Source of the DNA: DLKC01 sp002478885
GTDB taxonomy: Bacteria > Bacteroidota > Bacteroidia > Chitinophagales > Chitinophagaceae
Length of the DNA: 64,000 nucleotides
Direction of reading: 5' to 3'
Assembly: GCA_046329585.1 (NCBI GenBank)
Contig: JAXLUI010000001.1
Coordinates: 868,001 to 932,000 of the forward strand
Positions 1-8,158 of the stretch are shown here, one piece after another. Positions within the stretch are counted from its first letter, which is position 1. Every line of letters begins with the position of its first letter. A program made the translations under genes and the position numbers. The notes beneath the pieces are model-generated. The model searched no databases, was not told where the DNA came from, and worked only from the letters and a program-made list of their open reading frames with translations.

Positions 1-120
1 CTTGAAACATTGTACACAAAAAGAAGAATGTTTGGCGTGGTGCAAGACAAATATTTTATCGACATAGGCATTCCTGAAGATTATGAAAGAGCCCAGCGCG
101 AACTCGTAACAGAAAGTTAG
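1..120 (+). CDS. Sugar-phosphate nucleotidyltransferase, C-terminal end (partial)
   Basis: Frame 1 is open from the first base to the TAG at 118-120 and gives the last 39 residues of a protein whose start lies outside the window. The segment YFIDIGIPEDYERAQREL is the usual C-terminal signature of NTP_transferase-family enzymes such as HddC, RfbA or mannose-1-phosphate guanylyltransferases. The next gene is a heptose-bisphosphate-phosphatase-like HAD enzyme, which favours a heptose-1-phosphate guanylyltransferase (HddC-like) role in making nucleotide-activated heptose for surface glycans. That pathway assignment is inference from the neighbour; the family is clear but the substrate is not. Confidence 0.7.
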   Translation, partial: LETLYTKRRMFGVVQDKYFIDIGIPEDYERAQRELVTES

Positions 121-172
121 CAATAAAGCAATGGCAGTTGGCTACTAGCCTTTGTTGCTTCTTTCGGCTGAA

Positions 173-222
173 GTACAAGAGTGCGACGCAAGGAACGCCC
201 GATAGCAGCACACAAGTCGGGC
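173..222 (+). repeat. Interspersed repeat copy 1 (type A)
   Basis: Exact core TACAAGAGTGCGACGCAA at 174-191, followed by a tail in which GCCCGA (198-203) and TCGGGC (217-222) form an inverted repeat. The tail ends 16 bp before the start of the HAD gene. Confidence 0.8.
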
Positions 223-238
223 ACACAAATAAATACAA

Positions 239-793
239 ATGATCGATTATTCTGCGATAGACAAGAGTTGGACATTATTTCTAGACCGCGATGGTGTGAT
301 CAACCGAGACAAGGTTGGCAGTTATATTTTTAACCGGCACGAATTTGATTTTTTACCAGGTGTTGAGGAAGCTATTGGTATTTTCTCGGCAGTGTTTGGA
401 GTAATAGTGATTGTAACTAACCAGCGTGGCATTGGCAAAGGACTAATGTCTGAAGACGACCTCAACGATATTCACGCGCATATGCTTAGTATGCTATCAT
501 CGCACGGCGGAAGAATTGACAAGATCTATTATGCGCCAGATTTAAACAATGACAGCCCGAACCGAAAACCCGCTACAGGCATGGCTTTGCAGGCAAAGAG
601 CGATTTCGTGGATATTGATTTTAAGAAAAGCGTAATGGTGGGAAACAAACTAAGCGATATGGAATTTGGGAAAAATATCAATGCAAAAACGGTGTTTATT
701 CCTTCAACAAACCCGGAAACGCCATTCCCCCACCCTTTGATCGATGAGAGGCTTGACGGCTTATATGACCTTGCTCAAAAACTGAAACGATAA
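239..793 (+). CDS. HAD-family phosphatase, D-glycero-D-manno-heptose-1,7-bisphosphate 7-phosphatase-like (GmhB-like)
   Basis: 184 residues, the usual GmhB/histidinol-phosphatase length. The HAD motifs are visible: LFLDRDGVIN (nucleophile D16, acid D18), IVTNQRGIGKG (motif II) and VGNKLSDMEFG (motif IV); NRKPATGM matches the CRKP/PGM region. Members of this family hydrolyse the 7-phosphate of heptose bisphosphate in the ADP- or GDP-heptose pathway, in the cytoplasm. The upstream partial nucleotidyltransferase fits the same pathway. Oddly, the Cys/His zinc loop that normally precedes RKP is missing: the segment is APDLNNDSPNRKP with no cysteine. The enzyme may therefore be a zinc-free variant or act on another sugar phosphate. 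An A-rich leader precedes the ATG and no Shine-Dalgarno is seen. Confidence 0.75.
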   Translation: MIDYSAIDKSWTLFLDRDGVINRDKVGSYIFNRHEFDFLPGVEEAIGIFSAVFGVIVIVTNQRGIGKGLMSEDDLNDIHAHMLSMLSSHGGRIDKIYYAPDLNNDSPNRKPATGMALQAKSDFVDIDFKKSVMVGNKLSDMEFGKNINAKTVFIPSTNPETPFPHPLIDERLDGLYDLAQKLKR

Positions 794-873
794 CAAATGC
801 CTAAATTAAAAATGCTGCGCAATAAATCAGTTTTTTCTAACGTAAGAGAGCTTACTTATTTAGATTTACCATC

Positions 874-1788
874 ATGAAGCGTTTTGCTGTAATCGTTTTC
901 CTGCTCGCTCCTTTTTGCCTTATTGCTCAAAACAGGTTTAAAGAAAATATTGCTGTACTGCGCAGCATGGAAGATTCAATGGTACCTTACGCAAAGGCAA
1001 TGATTTTTGCCGATGATGCGGCTGCACGGTTTCGTGCTGACAGCATTTTTATCAAACGCCTCGTAAAAACGCTCTCCATTCCCGGATCGTTCTATTACCC
1101 TTTCGATTCTATAAAAACGGTTTCAAAGCTATACCCGCTGGATAGTGCTTTTAGAATATTCACATGGCAATTGCAAAAAGATGAAAGCTATTTTAGGCAA
1201 TATGGCGTTATTCAAATGCGCACCAACGATGGTTCACCAAAATTTTTCCCTCTGTATGATGAAAGTGATTTTGCATCGGTTCCTACAGATGAAGTGCGCA
1301 ACAACAAAAACTGGATAGGTGCCATTTACTACCAGGTGACTATGAAAGAATATAAGGGCAGAAAATACTACACGTTGTTTGGATTTGATGACAACGATTT
1401 TGTAAGCACAAAAAAATGGATAGAAATATTGACCTTCAATGAAAACAATGAGCCCGTTTTTGGTGGAGAATATTTTGTTTATAAAGACGAAGCCATAAAA
1501 CCTTTAAACCCTGTCTCCCGCTTTTGCCTGGAATACAAAAAAGATGCGAGAATAAGAATGGTTTACGACCCCGAGCTCGACCTGATCGTTTTTGATCACC
1601 TCATAAGCGAATCGAACGAAGAAAATAAAAAATACACTTTGATTCCGGATGGAGACTACGAAGGTTTTAAATGGACTAACGGCAAGTGGGTGCATGTAGA
1701 TAAAATATTTCAGGAACAAAAACTGAAAGACGGGCAAGCCCCGCTGCCAGCACCAATTCTCGACGATAAAGGCAATGCGAATAACTAA
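874..1788 (+). CDS. Conserved secreted protein of unknown function
   Basis: 304 residues with a signal peptide at 1-18 (hydrophobic core and a cleavage-like AQN), so it should be exported to the periplasm or outer membrane. The mature part is rich in aromatic and charged residues and has no cofactor motif or transmembrane segment that I can name. Segments such as YKGRKYYTLFGFDDNDF suggest a beta-rich fold. I do not recognise a named family; similar signal-peptide proteins are common in Chitinophagaceae. The gene stands alone, 80 bp after the HAD gene, and ends at a bidirectional terminator. A TAGATTTA element lies at 861-868, only 5 bp before the ATG. Confidence 0.7.
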   Translation: MKRFAVIVFLLAPFCLIAQNRFKENIAVLRSMEDSMVPYAKAMIFADDAAARFRADSIFIKRLVKTLSIPGSFYYPFDSIKTVSKLYPLDSAFRIFTWQLQKDESYFRQYGVIQMRTNDGSPKFFPLYDESDFASVPTDEVRNNKNWIGAIYYQVTMKEYKGRKYYTLFGFDDNDFVSTKKWIEILTFNENNEPVFGGEYFVYKDEAIKPLNPVSRFCLEYKKDARIRMVYDPELDLIVFDHLISESNEENKKYTLIPDGDYEGFKWTNGKWVHVDKIFQEQKLKDGQAPLPAPILDDKGNANN

Positions 1789-1822
1789 AAATAAAATGCT
1801 CCATAATGGAGCATTTTATTTA
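1789..1822. terminator. Bidirectional intrinsic terminator
   Basis: AAAATGCTCCAT and its complement form a tight stem flanked by A- and T-runs, so it can work in both directions. It lies between two convergent genes, the secreted protein and YtxH. Confidence 0.85.
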
Positions 1823-1826
1823 CAAA

Positions 1827-2132
1827 TTAAAGTAGTGTAACTTCTTCCTGTTTGTGATTATTTCGTTGCTTGCTTGTTTCTATCAGCGCAAGCACACGGT
1901 CTTTAACATCGGCGCTTAAATCGTTCATTTCAGTTTCAACTAGCGCCCTTAACTCATCAAGTTCATCCATTGTTTTATTTGCGATACCACGCAATTTTTT
2001 TTTCATACTGCTGGCTGAGTCAGCAATCTTTTGACGTGTTTCACTCCCTTTCGCAGGTGCGGTAAGCAGGCCAATCGCAACGCCGGCAACCAAGCCTGCC
2101 AATGTTCCAATCAAAAGTTTTTGAGCATTCAT
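1827..2132 (-). CDS. YtxH-domain membrane-anchored protein
   Basis: 101 residues. The N-terminus has one glycine-rich transmembrane helix (residues about 7-24, LIGTLAGLVAGVAIGLLTAP), followed by KGSETRQKIADSASSMKKKL, the classic YtxH pattern of one helix, an AP(K/T)xGxETR turn and an amphipathic coiled-coil-like tail. YtxH proteins are small general-stress-associated membrane proteins whose molecular role is not established. The gene is monocistronic, convergent with the preceding secreted-protein gene and sharing its terminator. A long repeat-bearing gap lies upstream of its start. Confidence 0.85.
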   Translation of the reverse strand: MNAQKLLIGTLAGLVAGVAIGLLTAPAKGSETRQKIADSASSMKKKLRGIANKTMDELDELRALVETEMNDLSADVKDRVLALIETSKQRNNHKQEEVTLL

Positions 2133-2253
2133 AGTAAAATGTTTTATAGGTTATTAATGCAATTAATGACAGATTTAAGCGGTCAAAACCATGCCAAAAA
2201 TTTTGAACACGCGTTAAAATTCTGGTACACGCAATGCAAAAAAGCAGTTGTAT

Positions 2254-2305
2254 TATTTCACCAGCTACTGTTTTTCATGGCAACTTCGTTGTGTCACTCA
2301 CTTGT
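2254..2305 (-). repeat. Interspersed repeat copy 2 (type B)
   Basis: Reverse-strand core ACAAGTGAGTGACACAACG at 2287-2305 with an AGTTGCCATG motif and an AGCTGGTGAAAT tail running toward lower coordinates. It forms a head-to-head pair with copy 3. The rest of the 2133-2439 gap holds no gene that I can support. Confidence 0.75.
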
Positions 2306-2381
2306 GGGTTCGCAAAACAATTCGACTCGTTCAAAAAAGTAGTAAATAATAGCAGACTAATTTGCTGATTTCCGGCTAACT

Positions 2382-2432
2382 GCACAAGTGTGCGACGCAA
2401 CAAAAGCCTCATACATATTCAGAGGCCGGGCT
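2382..2432 (+). repeat. Interspersed repeat copy 3 (type A)
   Basis: Core CACAAGTGTGCGACGCAA at 2383-2400. The tail holds GCCTC...GAGGCCGGGCTC and an A-run, and ends 8 bp from the stop codon of the oxidoreductase gene. Confidence 0.8.
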
Positions 2433-2439
2433 CAAAAAT

Positions 2440-3786
2440 TTATAGTCCGTAAGGTCTTTCGGCTTTTGGTTTTAAGGTGGTTAGATCGCCGATCATCACA
2501 GGTTTTCCGCTGTCGATACTGTTGCGTGCTGCTATGCCAATGAGGCAAGCCATGGCGCCGTCGCGGCTTCCGGCAGCTTGCCTGTAAGGGTCCTGTCCAT
2601 CGGGTTTAAAAATTTGTTTGCGCAAACGAGCATCGCCACCGCCGTGGCCACCCTCATTATTGGCTACTTGTATAATTTCGCGCTGGCCAAAACTATGCGT
2701 AAGCTGAATTTCATCATAGGCCGACTCCTGCCACGGCTGGTTTTCTTTTATCCACGCTTCGAGCCGCCCCTTTGTTCCGTTAAAGGCAATGCGGTAACCT
2801 TCGTAGGGCGAGAATGCCGTGAGCGAATAGCTCACCTGCACCTTGCTGGCATATTTTATTTGTACCGCCATTTGGTCGAAAATGTCGATATCTTCCCTGA
2901 ACACACACCCATCGCGCAGGTAGCCATCATATTTTTCATTGTCAACATAAAGTTGCACTAGTTGCTGGTCGTTCGTAATATCCCAGAAAAACTTACAGGA
3001 GTCTTTGTAACTGCAGCCGCGGCATTTATCTGACCGGAAACTGCTGTTCTTTCCATACACATCAAGTTTACCGAATGCAAAAACTTCTTCCGGTTCCGAG
3101 CCCACCCACCAGTTCAACAAGTCGAAATGATGCGTTGCTTTGTGCACCAGCAAAGAGCCGCTGTTTTTGCGCAACCTGTGCCAACGCCGGAAATAATCAG
3201 CACCATGATGAATATCAAGGTACCAGTGAAAATCGACCGAGGTTAATTCTCCGATCGTCCCGCTGCGCAGCAACTCGTATAACTTTTGACGGTGCGGGGA
3301 ATACCGGTAATTGAAGGTGACCTTTATTTTTTTGCCTGCTTTCTCTTCTGCATCAAGAATTGATTGGCATTTTTGTTCATCGATGGTCAATGGTTTTTCG
3401 GTTATAATTTCAGCACCGTATTGCAAGCCTTTAATAATAAACTGGTGATGTGTTCCATCAACTGTCGTTACTATCAGTGCGTCGGGCTTTGTTTCCTGCA
3501 TCATTTTATCAAAATCTGTGTAAGTGTTGCAGTTTACGCCGAGAAATTTTTTGCCCGTTTGTACCCTGCCAGGGTTAATGTCACAAAGGCCTACGAACTC
3601 CACCACCTCGCCAAATTCTTCCAGAACGGGTTTGCCCCACATACCCAATCCACGCACACCTGTGCCAACCATGGCGACACGTTTTTTTGCCACTGGAAGA
3701 AAAGAATCATTCGCTATAGCATTGCCGGCAAGTACAGTTCCCGCCAGCAAACTGCCAGATTGCTGAATAAAATTTCTGCGATGCAT
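2440..3786 (-). CDS. Gfo/Idh/MocA-family oxidoreductase with exported-type N-terminus
   Basis: I start at the internal ATG at 3786 (448 residues) because it begins with MHRRNFIQQSGSLLAGTVLAG, a twin-arginine-like signal typical of secreted Bacteroidota members; an upstream in-frame ATG at 3858 would add 24 unlikely residues. A Rossmann motif VGTGVRGLG follows around residue 40 and the family hallmark TEKPLTI occurs near residue 130. A cysteine cluster KCRGCSYKDSC near residue 260 recurs in one subgroup. These enzymes use NAD(P) to oxidise or reduce sugars and derivatives; the substrate is unknown. Monocistronic, with no sugar-utilisation neighbours. Confidence 0.85.
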   Translation of the reverse strand: MHRRNFIQQSGSLLAGTVLAGNAIANDSFLPVAKKRVAMVGTGVRGLGMWGKPVLEEFGEVVEFVGLCDINPGRVQTGKKFLGVNCNTYTDFDKMMQETKPDALIVTTVDGTHHQFIIKGLQYGAEIITEKPLTIDEQKCQSILDAEEKAGKKIKVTFNYRYSPHRQKLYELLRSGTIGELTSVDFHWYLDIHHGADYFRRWHRLRKNSGSLLVHKATHHFDLLNWWVGSEPEEVFAFGKLDVYGKNSSFRSDKCRGCSYKDSCKFFWDITNDQQLVQLYVDNEKYDGYLRDGCVFREDIDIFDQMAVQIKYASKVQVSYSLTAFSPYEGYRIAFNGTKGRLEAWIKENQPWQESAYDEIQLTHSFGQREIIQVANNEGGHGGGDARLRKQIFKPDGQDPYRQAAGSRDGAMACLIGIAARNSIDSGKPVMIGDLTTLKPKAERPYGL

Positions 3787-3900
3787 TTTTGTATTTTTTA
3801 AATGAAAAGTTAGTGAAAGCAGCGGGAAGTTGTTATTGCTTTTTTGACGAACTAACACTGAAGGCTCCGGTTTCGACCCTGACGATTGTTGAAGCAGGGC

Positions 3901-4323
3901 TTACTTTACGGTGGTTATGCTTTTTGCTTCCTTGGCCACAGGAATTATTCTTTCGAGCAGAATGATAAAGAAATAAGCGAGCACTGTTCCAACGGCATAA
4001 CAAGCAATATCGCTCCACATAAAACCCAGGCCGAGTGCCAGTTTGCCGATGGTTGTGCTGCGTATGGAATCAAGTATTGGCGTGTGCCAGAGTTGTGATA
4101 CCTCATCGAGCACGCCAAGCAGGTAATTGCAAACCACAAGCTTTACCAGTTTTGTACGCGGAAAAATAACACGCAGCAAAAAAAAGAACATACCTGCCCA
4201 GATCACATCGCCGCCATACTTTGCCACAACAGGAAAGAACCAATCTGAATGGTGCCTCGTTGCCAGTGCAAGCCACGTAAAAAAAACGAAAAGAACAATG
4301 TAAGTGATGCGCCGGGTTATCAT
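3901..4323 (-). CDS. DUF2809 family membrane protein
   Basis: 140 residues, mostly hydrophobic, with about four transmembrane helices. The segment KYGGDVIWAGMFFFLLR and the following polar helix match the DUF2809 family of small inner-membrane proteins of unknown function. The gene follows the Gfo/Idh oxidoreductase on the same strand in gene order, with 114 bp between them, so co-transcription is possible. It has its own -7 promoter match at 4350-4357. A second reading frame over 4103-4528 is long but has no protein-like composition and is a shadow. Confidence 0.8.
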   Translation of the reverse strand: MITRRITYIVLFVFFTWLALATRHHSDWFFPVVAKYGGDVIWAGMFFFLLRVIFPRTKLVKLVVCNYLLGVLDEVSQLWHTPILDSIRSTTIGKLALGLGFMWSDIACYAVGTVLAYFFIILLERIIPVAKEAKSITTVK

Positions 4324-4349
4324 AACAGGACAATGTATTTAAATCGCGC

Positions 4350-4357
4350 CAAATATA
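4350..4357 (-). promoter_or_regulatory. Predicted -7 promoter element for the DUF2809 gene
   Basis: Exact TATATTTG on the minus strand, matching the Bacteroidota -7 consensus TAnnTTTG and lying 26 bp before the start codon. No good -33 TTG is seen at the usual spacing. Confidence 0.45.
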
Positions 4358-4421
4358 TTCTTTAAGTACAAGACGAAATGAAAGACTTGGCGTGCTGAAA
4401 ACGCCGCTCAGGGATATGAAG

Positions 4422-4470
4422 TACAAGAGTGCGACGCAAGCAAAGCCCGGAACAGTGTTACCGTTTGGCC
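4422..4470 (+). repeat. Interspersed repeat copy 4 (type A)
   Basis: Exact core TACAAGAGTGCGACGCAA at 4422-4439, then AAAGCCCGG and a GGCC end. It sits beside the dnaK terminator, tail pointing at the 3' end of dnaK. Confidence 0.8.
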
Positions 4471-4474
4471 AACA

Positions 4475-4506
4475 ACAAGCCCCCACATTTCTGTGAGGGC
4501 TTATTA
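4475..4506 (-). terminator. Intrinsic terminator of dnaK
   Basis: AAGCCCCCACA and TGTGAGGGCTT pair around a TTTC loop, 44 bp beyond the dnaK stop. The minus-strand downstream flank is moderately U-rich. Confidence 0.7.
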
Positions 4507-4549
4507 TACTTTCAACATTAAACCACAAGATCTATCTTCAGATACTCTT

Positions 4550-6457
4550 TTATTTTACTTCTTCAAATTCAGCGTCAGTAACGGTTTCATTTGCTGCGTC
4601 GTTGCCATGATCCTGCCCACCCGCATCAGGGCCGGCTTGAGGACCTGCGCCAGCCTGCTGGGCTTTGTAGATTTCTTCGCTCGCAGCAGTCCATGCAGTA
4701 TTCATTTCCGTCATTGCAGCATCAACTGCAGCTATATCCTGGCTCTTGTGTGCATCTTTGAGTTTATTCAAAGCTGTTTCGATTACGCCTTTTTTATCAG
4801 CTGGAATTTTATCGCCAAATTCTTTGAATTGCTTTTCTGTCTGGAAGATCATGCTATCGGCCTGGTTTAGCTTATCCACTTTTTCACGGGCAGCTTTATC
4901 TTCTGCCTCATGCGCTTTGGCTTCTGCTTTCATTTTTTCAACCTCATCCTTACTTAAACCACTACCAGCCTCGATACGAATCTTCTGTTCTTTGCCTGTG
5001 CCTTTGTCTTTTGCGCTTACGTGCAACATGCCATTGGCATCAATGTCGAATGTTACTTCAATCTGGGGAACGCCACGTGGAGCTGGCGGAATACCATCAA
5101 GATTAAATACGCCAAGGCTTTTATTCTGAGCAGCCATTGGCCTTTCGCCTTGTATTACATGAATCTGAACGCCGGGCTGGTTATCGCTGGCAGTAGAGAA
5201 CACCTCAGTTTTCTTCGAAGGAATAGTTGTGTTGGATGCAATCATTGTTGTCATAACGCCACCCATTGTCTCAATACCAAGGCTAAGCGGAGTAACATCA
5301 AGCAACAACACATCTTTTACTTCACCTGTAAGCACAGCACCTTGTATTGCGGCCCCAACAGCAACCACTTCGTCGGGGTTTACGCTTCTGTTTGGCTTTC
5401 TGCCAAAGAATTTTTCAACCAGTTCCTGCACTTTTGGTATTCGGCTTGAGCCACCAACCAGTATCACCTCGTCGATCTGGGAAATATTATAACCGGCATC
5501 TTTCAACGCTGCTTCACATGGTTTTAAACACCTTGCGAAAAGATTGTCTGCAAGGCTTTCGAATTTAGCACGGCTCAACTTCTTCACGAGGTGTTTAGGC
5601 ACTCCATCTACTGCTGTTATATAGGGCAGGTTGATTTCTGTTTCAGAAGAGGAACTCAATTCCACCTTTGCTTTTTCAGCAGCTTCTTTCAAACGCTGCA
5701 AGGCCATAGGATCTTTGCGCAGGTCAATTGCCTCGTCTTTCTTAAACTCATCGGCAAGCCAATCCATGATAACCTTATCAAAATCATCACCACCAAGGTG
5801 AGTATCACCGTTGGTAGATTTTACTTCAAACACACCATCACCAAGTTCTAGGATAGAGATATCAAAAGTACCGCCACCCAGGTCGAATACTGCGATCTTC
5901 TGATCGGCGTGCTTTTTATCCAAACCATAAGCCAAAGCTGCGGCTGTTGGTTCGTTTACGATCCTGCGTACATTCAATCCCGCGATTTCACCGGCTTCCT
6001 TCGTCGCTTGGCGCTGCGCATCGTTAAAATATGCAGGCACGGTAATTACGGCCTCATGCACTTCCTGGCCAAGATAATCTTCGGCGGTCTTCTTCATTTT
6101 CTGAAGAATCATTGCAGAGATTTCCTGCGGAGTATACAAACGCCCGTCGATATCCACACGAACGGTATTATTGTCGCCCTTCGCTACTTTATAGCTCCAA
6201 TGGCTTATTTCTTCTGTTACTTCGTCATGCCTGCGGCCCATAAAACGTTTTACGCTCATAATGGTGTTGTGCGGATTGGTGATAGCCTGGCGTTTTGCCG
6301 GGTCACCTACTTTGCGCTCACCATTTTTCAAAAATGCCACAACGCTGGGTGTGGTACGACGTCCTTCATCGTTGGCAATAACCACTGGTTCATTGCCCTC
6401 CATAACTGCAACGCAACTGTTCGTTGTACCAAGGTCAATTCCGATAATCTTTCCCAT
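4550..6457 (-). CDS. dnaK: Molecular chaperone DnaK (Hsp70)
   Basis: 635 residues, full length for bacterial DnaK. The ATPase domain (about 1-385) begins MGKIIGIDLGTTNSCVAV and carries the phosphate-2 motif FDLGGGTFDISIL and the adenosine motif ILVGGSSRIPKVQ. The substrate-binding domain (about 390-505) has the linker VLLLDVTPLSLG. A helical lid and a Gly/Ala/Pro-rich tail end in EEVK. DnaK folds and protects cytosolic proteins in ATP cycles with DnaJ and GrpE. Neither partner is adjacent, so dnaK is transcribed alone here. I found no CIRCE operator upstream. Several long open frames on the opposite strand are shadows produced by its codon use. Confidence 0.98.
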   Translation of the reverse strand: MGKIIGIDLGTTNSCVAVMEGNEPVVIANDEGRRTTPSVVAFLKNGERKVGDPAKRQAITNPHNTIMSVKRFMGRRHDEVTEEISHWSYKVAKGDNNTVRVDIDGRLYTPQEISAMILQKMKKTAEDYLGQEVHEAVITVPAYFNDAQRQATKEAGEIAGLNVRRIVNEPTAAALAYGLDKKHADQKIAVFDLGGGTFDISILELGDGVFEVKSTNGDTHLGGDDFDKVIMDWLADEFKKDEAIDLRKDPMALQRLKEAAEKAKVELSSSSETEINLPYITAVDGVPKHLVKKLSRAKFESLADNLFARCLKPCEAALKDAGYNISQIDEVILVGGSSRIPKVQELVEKFFGRKPNRSVNPDEVVAVGAAIQGAVLTGEVKDVLLLDVTPLSLGIETMGGVMTTMIASNTTIPSKKTEVFSTASDNQPGVQIHVIQGERPMAAQNKSLGVFNLDGIPPAPRGVPQIEVTFDIDANGMLHVSAKDKGTGKEQKIRIEAGSGLSKDEVEKMKAEAKAHEAEDKAAREKVDKLNQADSMIFQTEKQFKEFGDKIPADKKGVIETALNKLKDAHKSQDIAAVDAAMTEMNTAWTAASEEIYKAQQAGAGPQAGPDAGGQDHGNDAANETVTDAEFEEVK

Positions 6458-6630
6458 ATTATTGATTTACTTTTAAGGTTAGTATTCAAGATTTTACAGG
6501 TTTTTGTTGGCAATGATTATGCCACCGGGTTTAAACGTGCAAATTTGTCAGCATATCAAACGGCGAGCCCTTACACGGGCTTTGCAATTTGAGATTTTGA
6601 CATACTTCGTAAAAGAAATGGATAATTATG

Positions 6631-6680
6631 TCACCATCCACTGTACTCGTGGCATCGCCGGTTGTGTCACTCGCTTCAAC
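6631..6680 (-). repeat. Interspersed repeat copy 5 (type B)
   Basis: Minus-strand core TTGAAGCGAGTGACACAAC at 6661-6679 followed by CGGCGATGCCAC. Head-to-head with copy 6. The 6458-6834 gap between dnaK and the next gene holds this pair and otherwise nothing that I can support beyond the dnaK upstream region. Confidence 0.75.
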
Positions 6681-6757
6681 GTTCCGAACACCGGTGACCA
6701 AATCGGCGACCCGGGATTTTCTAACCGCTTCACATTTGTCGAGTATTTATTCAACCG

Positions 6758-6807
6758 TACAAGAGTGCGACGCAACGGAAGCCCGGTAAAGCACTAAAGC
6801 CGGGCCA
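6758..6807 (+). repeat. Interspersed repeat copy 6 (type A)
   Basis: Exact core at 6758-6775. The tail contains AAGCCCGG and GCCGGGCC as an inverted repeat and ends 28 bp before the stop codon of the PagL-like gene. Confidence 0.8.
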
Positions 6808-6834
6808 GTAATAGAAATTCGATGTAAGGGATTG

Positions 6835-7974
6835 TCAGAACCGGTAAACTACCCGGCCATCGATAAAGTCGGCAACATGGCCATGAACGAGTATATTAAA
6901 GCCGACATACCAATGTTCTTTTACCTTGTATCGCAGCCCCCAACGGTGGTAAACTCCCGCAAATTCGGGGCGATAATAGTTTTGATAGGACTCGGTGTTT
7001 TTATAAATATAAAAGCCCAACTGCTGGCTGAAAAGTATTTTTCCAAAAATGAATTCGTTACCTATAAGCAACCCGCTGAAAATATTAGACGAAGAATCGC
7101 CGATGTTATGCTTTATCGTTTTAATGGCAGCATCGTAGTATATTTCTGCACCTCCCGTTAAAGCATTGATACTGCTTACACGATAAGACATTTGCCCTTC
7201 AAACCCGAAGAGAAATTTACGCACGCTTCCCCATTGGCTGTTGTACCCTTCTTTAGGAGAATAATAAGCCGCCAGGTCAAATTTGGTGCGATCGGCTTTC
7301 CAATCGTAGTTCTTCACCCTCTTAAAATGTGGCGTTACATTGCTGTCCATACTGTACACAAGTCCAACAGAAAATCCAGGGTAGTTCATGCCACGGTTTG
7401 GCTCTTTAAAACCGCCGTTGGAATTATGTATAAAATTGGCGGCAATAACGGCAGAATAATGCGGTGATACTTTATAGCTGACTCCAACACCCAACGAAGT
7501 ATAAAAATCGATATAAGTGCTGTAGGTCTTGTTGTCCGGATTTTTTAAAGAGTCGTGAGGATTGGTCATATAGGAAAGCCCAACACGTGTTCTAATAATG
7601 AAATCCATGCGGTCGTTTAGTCGATAGGTTGGTTCAAATATAAAGGCTGCGGTGTAAGAGCGGCCGAGAATCGGCGTATTAAAATTAAGGTAGCTGAGCA
7701 TAAAGCCTGTACGGGTGTAGCAACCGTAATTGTTCCAGCTTTGTGCGTCGACACTGCGTTTTGAAAATTCGAGAGAAATACCATACGGACTTGCATCGGC
7801 AGTATTTTTTATGTCCTGCGAGTGTGCATAGATGCTTCCGTAATGAAAGTGGGCGGCAAACTCTTTTTGAATTTTATGTTTAAGAAGTAGGCTATCTTTT
7901 TGAGCAAAGACCATGAACGGCACTATTGTAAAAATGGTAATTGCTGGTAAAAACAAACAAAGCTTTTTATACAT
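6835..7974 (-). CDS. PagL-like acyloxyacyl hydrolase (lipid A deacylase family), outer-membrane barrel
   Basis: I start at the ATG at 7974 (379 residues), where MYKKLCLFLPAITIF begins a signal peptide; the longer frame from 8118 has a non-secretory extension. The mature protein alternates aromatic and polar residues and ends in VVYRF, a C-terminal aromatic typical of outer-membrane beta-barrels. Bacteroidota PagL-like proteins carry a catalytic His-x-Ser pair, and FIHNSNGGFKEPNRGMN near residue 195 matches that motif with its downstream acidic residue. Such enzymes remove an acyl chain from lipid A. The catalytic match is moderate, so another barrel function cannot be excluded. Monocistronic. 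Confidence 0.7.
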   Translation of the reverse strand: MYKKLCLFLPAITIFTIVPFMVFAQKDSLLLKHKIQKEFAAHFHYGSIYAHSQDIKNTADASPYGISLEFSKRSVDAQSWNNYGCYTRTGFMLSYLNFNTPILGRSYTAAFIFEPTYRLNDRMDFIIRTRVGLSYMTNPHDSLKNPDNKTYSTYIDFYTSLGVGVSYKVSPHYSAVIAANFIHNSNGGFKEPNRGMNYPGFSVGLVYSMDSNVTPHFKRVKNYDWKADRTKFDLAAYYSPKEGYNSQWGSVRKFLFGFEGQMSYRVSSINALTGGAEIYYDAAIKTIKHNIGDSSSNIFSGLLIGNEFIFGKILFSQQLGFYIYKNTESYQNYYRPEFAGVYHRWGLRYKVKEHWYVGFNILVHGHVADFIDGRVVYRF

Positions 7975-8106
7975 AGCTGTTAAGCGATATCGATCTAAAC
8001 TCAAATAATTTGCTACAATCAAGGCCGTAAAAATACAGGTTCTGACTAAAAATATTGCCTTTAGTTTAATTGTATAAGCCACAATCATACACCGTTCATT
8101 CAGGCA

Positions 8107-8138
8107 CAAAAAATCCACCCCTTTTGAGGTGGATTTTC
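8107..8138 (-). terminator. Intrinsic terminator of the small secreted-protein gene
   Basis: AATCCACC and GGTGGATT pair around a short loop with A- and T-runs on both sides. It lies 21 bp after the stop codon at 8159 and upstream of the PagL-like gene, separating the two units. Confidence 0.8.
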
Positions 8139-8158
8139 TTAGTTATAATAAGTTACGC

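Noticed and set aside
2031..2342. 103-codon plus-strand frame overlapping YtxH
   Set aside because: It is antisense to YtxH and continues into repeat copy 2; composition is not protein-like.
5909..6592. 227-codon open frame opposite dnaK, and other long frames within dnaK
   Set aside because: They lie antisense to a certain, highly conserved gene, have Cys/His-rich compositions without domain patterns, and are explained by dnaK codon use.
6458..6630. CIRCE or other HrcA-type operator upstream of dnaK
   Set aside because: No TTAGCACTC/GAGTGCTAA dyad is present. The GAGTG within repeat cores is coincidental.
6504..6797. 97-codon frame in the dnaK upstream gap
   Set aside because: It covers repeat copies 5 and 6 and has no protein-like pattern or promoter.
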